From an uncultured Planctomycetaceae bacterium (lineage in GTDB: Bacteria > Planctomycetota > Planctomycetia > Pirellulales > UBA1268): 5,931 nucleotides of DNA. Below the pieces are notes generated by a model. The model saw only the letters and a list, made by a program, of their open reading frames with translations. It was not told the origin of the DNA and made no database searches. Shown piece by piece: positions 1 through 4,876 of this stretch (position 1 is the stretch's first letter; each line of letters begins with the position of its first letter). The stretch spans positions 1-5,931 of the forward strand of contig CALAZQ010000566.1 in NCBI GenBank assembly GCA_937926325.1, in the 5' to 3' direction. A program made the translations under genes and the position numbers.

Positions 1-359
1 TCGGTGGTGGATTCAATCGGCTCTTCAAACGAGGCGGGCCGCGTCGGGAACCGCTTGGTGCTGGCCGGCAGGGGTTGGCTGGTGCCCGGATCGGCAAAGC
101 GGCTCGGGACGGCATAGCGATCGGCCGGTTCAGCAGCCGTGGGCTCCGTCGTGTCGTGGGCGTCCGCTGCAGTCAGACTCGTGGCCGCGGAGGCTGCCGG
201 CTGGGGAGCAGTTGTCACCGGCATGGTCCGGCCCATGCCTGAAATCCAGACAATGGCAAAGCCGGCGCAGCCACACAGCAGGGCACCAATGATCAGCGGC
301 CTTGATGAACGCGTCGTGGGGGGAACGACAAGATCCTGTCGCGATGTCCGCTCCTGCAT
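1..359 (-). CDS. N-terminal part of a single-pass membrane protein of unknown function (runs off the left edge)
   Basis: The frame reads from an ATG at 359-357 to the window edge without a stop, giving 119 residues; the C-terminal part lies outside. Residues 1-20 are hydrophilic and basic near the end (TTRSSRP). Residues about 22-41 (PLIIGALLCGCAGFAIVWIS) form one hydrophobic segment with two cysteines, fitting a signal anchor. After that the chain is rich in Ala, Pro, Thr and Ser (about 45-80), then turns to a Pro-containing, mixed-charge stretch (RYAVPSRFADPG, RFPTRPASFEEPIE), which looks like a disordered linker leading to a domain not seen here. A good Shine-Dalgarno (GGAGG) lies 8 bases before the ATG, which fixes this start. 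It lies downstream of fhcD on the same strand, with 232 bases between them, so co-transcription is possible but not shown. The type II topology (N-terminus inside) is inferred. I do not recognise the family. It is not a lipoprotein by pattern, because no clean lipobox is present. Confidence 0.7.
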   Translation of the reverse strand, partial: MQERTSRQDLVVPPTTRSSRPLIIGALLCGCAGFAIVWISGMGRTMPVTTAPQPAASAATSLTAADAHDTTEPTAAEPADRYAVPSRFADPGTSQPLPASTKRFPTRPASFEEPIESTT

Positions 360-367
360 GGCTCAAG

Positions 368-372
368 CCTCC
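368..372 (-). promoter_or_regulatory. Shine-Dalgarno site of the left-edge membrane protein gene
   Basis: On the minus strand the sequence reads GGAGG, followed by 8 bases and then ATG. It is a near-perfect anti-16S match and the main reason for accepting this partial frame as a gene. The alternative minus-strand frame through 489-130 starts upstream and has no hydrophobic segment or recognisable protein pattern. Confidence 0.65.
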
Positions 373-458
373 GTCAGCTGCCGAAATTCGTCGGAACCGC
401 CGGGGGAAGTACCAAAGATGGCGGACGGGAGAAAGGCGACATTCGCCGCCGGCTTCCC

Positions 459-489
459 GTGGAAAAAGCCCTCCATAGCCTTTTTCCAC
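459..489. repeat. Perfect 10-bp inverted repeat (stem-loop A)
   Basis: The arms GTGGAAAAAG (459-468) and CTTTTTCCAC (480-489) are exact reverse complements with an 11-base loop. On the minus strand, the direction of both flanking genes, the loop reads GCTATGGAGGG and exposes GGAGG. On the plus strand it exposes CCCTCC. There is no separate T-tract after the stem in either direction, so it is not a textbook intrinsic terminator, although the 3' arm itself contains five T residues on either strand. Confidence 0.75.
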
Positions 490-492
490 TTG

Positions 493-530
493 GGCAACAC
501 CCGAAAACGCCGAGGGTTTTCGGGGTTGCC
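493..530. repeat. Long stem-loop with 15 paired bases and one bulge (stem-loop B)
   Basis: Bases 493-498 pair with 525-530 (GGCAAC/GTTGCC) and 500-508 pair with 516-524 (CCCGAAAAC/GTTTTCGGG). A499 is the only bulged base and 509-515 form a 7-base loop. It is the longest stem in the window. It lies between fhcD and the next minus-strand gene and may act as a transcription stop, an mRNA 3'-end stabiliser or part of a structured leader. No poly-T run follows it on either strand (the minus strand continues CAAGTGGAAAAAGG), so the terminator reading is tentative. Confidence 0.75.
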
Positions 531-533
531 GGA

Positions 534-550
534 CGCCGCTTCCTGCGGCG
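534..550. repeat. GC-rich 6-bp stem-loop (stem-loop C)
   Basis: CGCCGC (534-539) pairs with GCGGCG (545-550) around the pentaloop TTCCT, which reads AGGAA on the minus strand. It starts 3 bases after stem-loop B and directly abuts stem-loop D. Such a short GC stem could arise by chance in GC-rich DNA; its interest comes from its place in the cluster. Confidence 0.55.
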
Positions 551-576
551 GCAGACTCTATCTACCCACAGTCTGC
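551..576. repeat. 7-bp stem-loop just after the fhcD stop (stem-loop D)
   Basis: GCAGACT (551-557) pairs with AGTCTGC (570-576), leaving a 12-base loop. On the minus strand it begins 15 bases after the fhcD stop codon and is the first structure an fhcD transcript would meet in its 3' untranslated region. Its 3' end abuts stem-loop C with no spacer. Confidence 0.6.
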
Positions 577-591
577 TAACCCACCTTCAGG

Positions 592-1509
592 TCAGGCGGC
601 TGGGTGGTCGCCCATGCCGGCTGCGGTAAGCACCTGCTGCAGGTAAAAATGAAACTTGCCCAGCTTGCCACCGTAGTTGCCGGCCGAAATCGCCGGGATG
701 TCGGCTGCCGCAACGGCCTGCATCGCCGCGGCCATAGCCCGGCTGATGACGGCCTCGTCAGTGCCGTCAATCACGATTTCGAGGCTGGCCGCCACCCCCT
801 CGACCAGCTCCGACTCGACCCGGCCGACCAGGCCGGGGCAGAAGGCATCGTTGGTGGAGGCCCGCAGGGCCGCGTACCGCGAGCCGACCTTGCTGCCAGA
901 GCGGACGACACCGCCGGGGAAGGGGGTGATGGTGCCGGCGACCGTGGCGATCGCCGCAACCGCCCGGCGGGCGGCGGCCAGGGCGGCCGAAAGCGTGCGG
1001 CCCTGCAGAATCAGGTTGCCGCCCCCAATGCCCTTGGCAATCCCGCAGGTCTCTTCGATCAGAAACTCGCCGTCCATCACCGGCACCCGCCAGAACCGGC
1101 GGCCGGCAAAGACCTTCGTCTTTTCAAACCCATCACCAAAAAACCGAATCTGCTTGCCCAGTGGGGCCCGTTCGTCGCTGTCGGGCAGACCGTCAAAAAC
1201 GGCGGTCGTCGGGCAGGTCAGCAGGCACTGCCCCACTCGATTGGCCACCGCCTTGGCCAGCGACTCAGCGGCGAATCCGAACGCCAGAATCGAGACGCCC
1301 GGCCGGCCGTCAGGGCTCTCGTCGGCGGCCAAGTAACGCTCCACGCCGATCTCGGCGTCGCAGCCGATCACGCTGGTGCCGTAGCCGCAGACGGCCGCCG
1401 CCGCCGCCGTGACCCAGTGGTCGTCGTGGGCCGTCACCAGCAGCCGGGCATAGCGGAGCCGAAAGGCTTCGGCGAAGGTGTCGGCAATGGTGGTTGGGCC
1501 AAGCTGCAT
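592..1509 (-). CDS. fhcD: Formylmethanofuran--tetrahydromethanopterin N-formyltransferase (Ftr/FhcD)
   Basis: Ftr reversibly moves the formyl group between methanofuran and tetrahydromethanopterin (EC 2.3.1.101) in the cytoplasm. In bacteria it serves formaldehyde oxidation as the FhcD subunit of the formyltransferase/hydrolase complex. The 305-residue product matches the family length (about 300) and its conserved blocks: IADTFAEAF (8-16), DESPDGRPGVSIL (63-75), GDGFEKTK (125-132), FWRVPVMDGEFLIEET (139-154), TPFPGGVVRSGSKVG (195-209), ASTNDAFCPGL (217-227) and SAGNYGGKLGKFHF (275-288). These look closest to the Methylobacterium-type bacterial enzyme as I recall it. I chose ATG at 1509 because family members begin MQ(I/L)...DTFAEAF; an upstream ATG at 1584 would add 25 atypical residues. 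Neither start has a clear Shine-Dalgarno. No fhcA, fhcB, fhcC, mch or fae is visible beside it, so it appears to be a stand-alone locus, divergent from the exported-protein gene. The family call is very secure; the start is less so. Confidence 0.95.
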   Translation of the reverse strand: MQLGPTTIADTFAEAFRLRYARLLVTAHDDHWVTAAAAAVCGYGTSVIGCDAEIGVERYLAADESPDGRPGVSILAFGFAAESLAKAVANRVGQCLLTCPTTAVFDGLPDSDERAPLGKQIRFFGDGFEKTKVFAGRRFWRVPVMDGEFLIEETCGIAKGIGGGNLILQGRTLSAALAAARRAVAAIATVAGTITPFPGGVVRSGSKVGSRYAALRASTNDAFCPGLVGRVESELVEGVAASLEIVIDGTDEAVISRAMAAAMQAVAAADIPAISAGNYGGKLGKFHFYLQQVLTAAGMGDHPAA

Positions 1510-1522
1510 GGCTGGTCTGATT

Positions 1523-1542
1523 GGGACGTCGGGCGGGGCGGG
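1523..1542 (+). other. Putative G-quadruplex motif upstream of fhcD
   Basis: Four G-tracts lie on the plus strand at 1523-1525, 1531-1533, 1535-1538 and 1540-1542, separated by loops of 5, 1 and 1 bases. This satisfies the usual G3+N1-7 pattern. It begins 14 bases upstream of the chosen fhcD ATG, on the fhcD template strand, inside the divergent intergenic region. The G-rich run can instead pair as a duplex hairpin (GGGGCG 1535-1540 with CGCCCC 1550-1555). Chance occurrence in GC-rich DNA is a real alternative. Confidence 0.4.
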
Positions 1543-1641
1543 AAAAACTCGCCCCCCAGTTCTCACGGCGGACGACTTTCGCATAGTCTAAGGGAGCGGT
1601 TGAATTCGGTCGCCGGCCCCTTGGCCCCCTCTCTCCTTCTC

Positions 1642-1646
1642 GAGGA
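1642..1646 (+). promoter_or_regulatory. Shine-Dalgarno site of the exported-protein gene
   Basis: GAGGA ends 9 bases before the ATG at 1656. It supports this start, which also places a complete signal peptide at the N-terminus. Confidence 0.55.
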
Positions 1647-1655
1647 CTTTCACAG

Positions 1656-3917
1656 ATGTCTCAGCAGATCGGAACTTCTCTGCGTTCCCGCACCTCTTCG
1701 ACGAGCCGCCCGCGGTGGCAGTTCCGGCCCGCCCTGCTGCTGTCGCTGCCCTTGGTCCTCGTGGCAACGATGCTGCCGGCCCCGGCAACATCCGCAGAGC
1801 CGGGTTTGGCAATCGTGCCGGCTGATGCTGCCTTCCTCTCGAGCACCCTGCGGGGCCGCGAGCAGGTTGACCGTATTGTCGGCAGCAACGCCTTTGCCGC
1901 CCTCCGCGACCTGCCGGCCGTCAAGAAGGCGCTCGACGAAATTGCCAAGCAACAGGCGCAGCCAGGCAACCCCCTGACCATCGCCGCCATGTTCCTGCAG
2001 ATGCCTGAGAACCAGCAGGCCCTCGCCCTGCTTCAGAACATGGTCGCCACCGATACGTTCGTCTACGGCACCCCCTCGTGGGTCAAGCTGGCCGGCCTGT
2101 TCAAAAAACTGCAGCAGGCCCAGCAGGCAGGGAACATTGCGACGCTGAGCAAGGGCACCGCGATCGACTTCAACGCCCAGGAAACGACCGCGCGAATGGT
2201 GGTGAAGACGCTCGCCGAGAACACGGCCGACATTCTCATCCCCGACCTCGTCTGGGGCTTCCAAACGAACATGCAGGAGGCGGCCGAGACGCAGCTGAAG
2301 CGGCTGGAGCTGACCCTGAAGATGTTCACTCAGGCACAGCCGATGCTGGCCAACGCGGTGAAGCGGCAGACGATCGGCAAAGGCGACTACGTCACCCTGA
2401 CCGTCCGGCCCGACCCCAATCTGGTCCGCCTGGCAATTGCCGATGCGGTCGAAGATCTCGACGCCGAGGAGGAGGTCAATGCGATTCTGACACGGGTGGG
2501 CGAGCTGGAGTTCGTAGTCGCCCTCGGCCTGCTGGGCGATCATGTGGTTCTCTCACTCGGCGGCGGCACCGAGCATCTGGAGCAATTGGACGGCGACAGC
2601 AGCCTGCTGGCAACCGAGCCATTTGCCGTGGTGCGGGAAGCAGCAGGTAAACCGCTGACCGGCATTTCCTATCTCAGCAAGCCGCTGTCGGCAGCGGTGA
2701 TGCAGTCGGCAGAGGACTTCGAGCAGGCCGAGGGCCTGATCACCGCGCTGGCCGAGTCGGGTAAACTGCCGGCTGAGGCCGAGGCGGAAGCGAAGGAACT
2801 GCTGCAGCAGCTGGTCGCCGGCTACACCAGCCGGCTGCCGCTGCCCGGCCCCTGGCTGGCCTATTCGCACCTGACCGACACCGGCTATGCCGGCGAGGTC
2901 TGGAACTGGGCCCAGAATCTGCCCTGGGACGGAAGCAAACAGCTCGACCTGCTCTCATTTGCCGGTGGCAGCCCGTTCGCGGCCCTGGCCTTCCGCACCG
3001 AGACCGACCCGGAAGCCTTCGAGGCCTTCGTTGCCTGGCTGGCCTCGGCCCGCGACTTTGCCGTGAAGTACATTGCCGCCGCAGCCGACGAGGATGCCCA
3101 GGAAGGCTTCGAGGCCTTTGAGGAACAGATTCTGCCGCTGGGCGGCGAGCTGGCCGACACGATTCGCGGAAAGTTTCTGCCGGCCCTCAAGAGCGGGCAG
3201 TTCGGTTTGGTGCTTGATGCCGACTCGACCACAACCAAGCTTCAGCAGGCGTTACCGGCCTCGGCCGACCCGCTACCGATCATCGAGCCGGCCATCGTGC
3301 TGGCCATCGACGATGAGGCGAAGTTCCGTGAAGGGCTCAGCGACCTGTTCGCCCTCAGCGACAAGCTGCTGGCTGCCATCCGGGAGATCGACGACGACGC
3401 CGTGCCAAGCGAATACAAGATTCCCGATCCGTCCCAGACGGAGGTCGACGGCGGCAAACTCTGGACGTTTGCCCTGCCGGGAACCGGCCTCGACGAGCAG
3501 GTGCAGCTGAGCATCGGCATCGGTGAAAAAGTGGCGGTCTTTTCGCTGGTGCCTGAGCAGGCCAAGCGGCTGCTGGTGGCCAAGCCGCTGCAGACGGCGA
3601 GCAGCCTGTCGGCATTCGACAGCAAGCTGGCCGGGGCGGCGGCCCTCGATTGGGTCGGGCTGATCGATGTGATCGAACCCTGGGCGGTCTATCTGGCCCG
3701 CTGCGGCGTGGTACAGCAGGCGGAGGGACGGCTTGATCCCGCGGCCACCATCGGCGCCGATGTCGAAACCGAGGAGGCCACCGAGGCACTTGCCCAAGTG
3801 GCGACGCTGCTGAAGGTGGCCCGCTGCCTCAAGGCGGCTGCCGCCGAAACAAGCGTGGACGGCAAAGCGACCGTGACCCGCTGGCAGAATCGAATCGAGG
3901 ACCTGCCGGCGAAGTGA
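1656..3917 (+). CDS. Large exported protein of unknown function, planctomycete-type
   Basis: The 753-residue product opens with a Ser/Arg-rich n-region (1-25), a hydrophobic core (about 26-40, ALLLSLPLVLVATML) and an A-x-A-like site (ATSA/EP), giving likely Sec cleavage after residue 47. The mature start, GLAIVPADAAFLSSTLRGREQ, resembles a recurrent opening of uncharacterised planctomycete exported proteins as I remember it; this is recall, not a search. The rest is Ala/Leu/Glu-rich and predicted by eye to alternate helices with short hydrophobic strands (for example VVALGLLGDHVVLSLGGG, and VQLSIGIGEKVAVFSLVPEQAKRLL near residue 615-640). Similar strand-turn-strand pieces recur, suggesting repeated alpha/beta units. 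There is no transmembrane helix after the signal, no lipobox and no recognised catalytic motif. The only two cysteines, C683 and C724, lie near the C-terminus. It is divergent from fhcD and converges on the TIM-barrel gene. A periplasmic or cell-surface location is inferred. A distant relation to DUF3352-like proteins is possible but unproven. Confidence 0.88.
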   Translation: MSQQIGTSLRSRTSSTSRPRWQFRPALLLSLPLVLVATMLPAPATSAEPGLAIVPADAAFLSSTLRGREQVDRIVGSNAFAALRDLPAVKKALDEIAKQQAQPGNPLTIAAMFLQMPENQQALALLQNMVATDTFVYGTPSWVKLAGLFKKLQQAQQAGNIATLSKGTAIDFNAQETTARMVVKTLAENTADILIPDLVWGFQTNMQEAAETQLKRLELTLKMFTQAQPMLANAVKRQTIGKGDYVTLTVRPDPNLVRLAIADAVEDLDAEEEVNAILTRVGELEFVVALGLLGDHVVLSLGGGTEHLEQLDGDSSLLATEPFAVVREAAGKPLTGISYLSKPLSAAVMQSAEDFEQAEGLITALAESGKLPAEAEAEAKELLQQLVAGYTSRLPLPGPWLAYSHLTDTGYAGEVWNWAQNLPWDGSKQLDLLSFAGGSPFAALAFRTETDPEAFEAFVAWLASARDFAVKYIAAAADEDAQEGFEAFEEQILPLGGELADTIRGKFLPALKSGQFGLVLDADSTTTKLQQALPASADPLPIIEPAIVLAIDDEAKFREGLSDLFALSDKLLAAIREIDDDAVPSEYKIPDPSQTEVDGGKLWTFALPGTGLDEQVQLSIGIGEKVAVFSLVPEQAKRLLVAKPLQTASSLSAFDSKLAGAAALDWVGLIDVIEPWAVYLARCGVVQQAEGRLDPAATIGADVETEEATEALAQVATLLKVARCLKAAAAETSVDGKATVTRWQNRIEDLPAK

Positions 3918-3924
3918 CCGGCAG
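3903..3924. terminator. Stem-loop at the convergent gene ends, with the stop codon in its loop
   Basis: CTGCCGG (3903-3909) pairs perfectly with CCGGCAG (3918-3924). The 8-base loop contains the TGA stop codon (3915-3917) of the exported-protein gene. The convergent gene ends only 16 bases further on, so a symmetric stem here could act as a two-way transcription end. No T-tract follows on either strand, so a classical intrinsic terminator is not demonstrated. Confidence 0.4.
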
Positions 3925-3939
3925 CTCTTCGGAATCGAC

Positions 3940-4686
3940 CTACACGAGCGTCTCAAGCAGCAGCCGCATCTTGCGGAGTTCGCCCACCTGATCGACCCCT
4001 TCCATGGGCGGCAGGTGGGCGCAGAGCCCTCGCTTGTAGCCGACCCGGCTGAGCTGTGAGACGATGCGGCCGTACTCGACGTTCCCCTGACCAACCCGCA
4101 CCTGAAAGGCATCGGGCTTGGTGTCCCGCAGGTGGACATGGCAGACGTACTGCAGGATCGAATCCCACGATGCCGGCTTCTTGCGGCTGAAGATCGAGTG
4201 GCTGGGGTCGAGTGTCACCCCCAGCCCCGGCACGTTGCGGCAGAGTGAGGCGGTGGTTTCGGCATCCTGCGTCATCCGCTCGGCCTCGGTCTTGACCCCG
4301 ACGAGCATGCCGTAGGAGGCGGCAATCGCGACGAACTTTCGCAGCCGCTCAATCTCGCCATTGAAGGGCGTGCCAAGCTCTGACGACTCAACCACCAGCG
4401 TCACAATGCCGAGCGACTTGGCTAGCCGGCAGCAGGCATCGAACTTTTCGTAGAGCAGGTCGTCGGGCGGCGCGGCAAAGGAGAGGGCGACCGGCTTGAG
4501 CCGCTGGAGGTCACTGCAGGCGGCCACCGCGGCGGTCGGATCGGCCAGCACGGCGTTGGGCTGGAGGTGACTGCCCCCCTCGTGAATATCGATTTCGACG
4601 GCTGTAAACTCCAGTTCAGCCAGCCGCTCCATCGCCTGATCGAGGGGCAGATCGGGAAAACATTCGGTGCTGACGCAGACAAACAC
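3940..4686 (-). CDS. Xylose isomerase-like TIM-barrel protein (AP endonuclease 2 / sugar isomerase-epimerase fold)
   Basis: This 248-residue protein has the strand order of the PF01261 fold: an N-terminal strand (VCVSTECF, 3-10), TAVEIDIHEG (28-37), LKPVALSF (63-70), GIVTLVVESSELG (93-105), MLVGVKTEAER (127-137), GLGVTLDPSH (154-163), CHVHLRDTK (182-190) and a final strand around YKRGLCAHLPP (217-227). Likely metal-binding or catalytic positions by family analogy are E31, E100, E134, D160, H163, H185 and D188. The last strand carries CAHLPP where relatives usually have a glutamate ligand, so the metal site may be altered. I chose GTG at 4686 because AGGAG lies 9 bases upstream and the family pattern begins there. 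An open frame continues upstream to an ATG at 5013, but those residues are Arg/Pro-rich, unlike the family, and overlap sppA. It is divergent from sppA and convergent with the exported-protein gene. The substrate is unknown; a soluble cytoplasmic enzyme is likely. Confidence 0.88.
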   Translation of the reverse strand: MFVCVSTECFPDLPLDQAMERLAELEFTAVEIDIHEGGSHLQPNAVLADPTAAVAACSDLQRLKPVALSFAAPPDDLLYEKFDACCRLAKSLGIVTLVVESSELGTPFNGEIERLRKFVAIAASYGMLVGVKTEAERMTQDAETTASLCRNVPGLGVTLDPSHSIFSRKKPASWDSILQYVCHVHLRDTKPDAFQVRVGQGNVEYGRIVSQLSRVGYKRGLCAHLPPMEGVDQVGELRKMRLLLETLV

Positions 4687-4695
4687 GGTGGCAGG

Positions 4696-4700
4696 CTCCT
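4696..4700 (-). promoter_or_regulatory. Shine-Dalgarno site deciding the GTG start of the TIM-barrel gene
   Basis: The minus strand reads AGGAG, then 9 bases, then GTG (4686-4684). It supports the GTG start over the much longer frame that begins at 5013. Confidence 0.6.
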
Positions 4701-4739
4701 GGTGACCCGGCGGTATGGTGAGCGTCCGCCGCTGCGGGC

Positions 4740-4769
4740 AGGGTAGCGACCTAGTCGGAAAACTGGCAA
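4740..4769 (-). promoter_or_regulatory. Possible sigma-70-like promoter of the TIM-barrel gene
   Basis: On the minus strand TTGCCA (4769-4764, five of six matches to TTGACA) is followed after 18 bases by TACCCT (4745-4740, a weak -10). This would place the transcript start near 4732, about 45 bases before the GTG. It is a pattern match only, and planctomycete promoters are poorly defined. Confidence 0.25.
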
Positions 4770-4802
4770 CGCCGAACCGTCGGCGGGACTTGCCCGATCT
4801 CG

Positions 4803-4808
4803 TAGAAT
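4803..4808 (+). promoter_or_regulatory. Possible -10 element of sppA
   Basis: TAGAAT matches TATAAT at five of six positions and lies about 70 bases before the sppA ATG. No convincing -35 box sits at 16-18 bases upstream. A short 5-bp inverted repeat (GCCGA 4771-4775 with TCGGC 4780-4784) occupies that place instead. Confidence 0.25.
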
Positions 4809-4864
4809 TCTTCCGATCGTCCGGCCGCCGTTGCAGGTGGCCCTCTCCATGCGAACCAACCTTT

Positions 4865-4868
4865 GGAG
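4865..4868 (+). promoter_or_regulatory. Shine-Dalgarno site deciding the sppA start
   Basis: GGAG ends 8 bases before the ATG at 4877. The same frame is open back to an ATG at 4715, but the extra 54 residues are Arg/Pro/Cys-rich and would sit ahead of the membrane anchor, unlike SppA proteins. The short start is therefore preferred. Confidence 0.55.
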
Positions 4869-4876
4869 CCCTGCTC

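Larger units (their letters stand above)
1510..1655. promoter_or_regulatory. Divergent intergenic region between fhcD and the exported-protein gene
   Basis: These 146 bases must carry the start signals for two divergent genes. On the minus strand TAGACT (1590-1585) is a possible -10 element. If used, transcription would start near 1577, downstream of the alternative ATG at 1584, which would support the shorter fhcD. No matching -35 box at normal spacing is evident. On the plus side TTGAAT (1600-1605) resembles a -35 element but no good -10 follows. The promoter assignments are weak; only the divergent arrangement is certain. Confidence 0.3.

Noticed and set aside
435..447. Fifth stem-loop (GGCGA-CAT-TCGCC)
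   Set aside because: A 5-bp stem of this composition is expected by chance in GC-rich DNA and is separated from the main cluster by 11 bases.
130..489. Minus-strand 119-codon frame starting at 489
   Set aside because: Its upstream half covers the 459-489 stem-loop region and its downstream half lies in another frame of the membrane-protein gene, which has the better ribosome binding site and a clear hydrophobic segment.
493..530. Classical intrinsic terminator
   Set aside because: The stem is strong but no T-tract follows on either strand, so it is listed as a stem-loop only.
604..1977. Plus-strand open frame of 457 codons antisense to fhcD
   Set aside because: It lies opposite a secure Ftr gene, is Arg/Gly/Pro-rich without domain pattern, and runs into the start of the exported-protein gene. 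It is a codon-bias shadow.
1650..2543. Minus-strand open frame of 297 codons opposite the exported-protein gene
   Set aside because: It has no ribosome binding site support or signal, and a low-complexity Gln/Gly/Arg composition. Shadow of the coding strand.
3273..4139. Minus-strand open frame of 288 codons across the convergent junction
   Set aside because: It overlaps both the exported-protein gene and, in another frame, the TIM-barrel gene. Its composition (Arg/Ser/Cys-rich) is that of a shadow.
4715..4876. 54-residue N-terminal extension of SppA
   Set aside because: Arg/Cys-rich sequence ahead of the anchor, and the ATG at 4877 has a well-placed GGAG.
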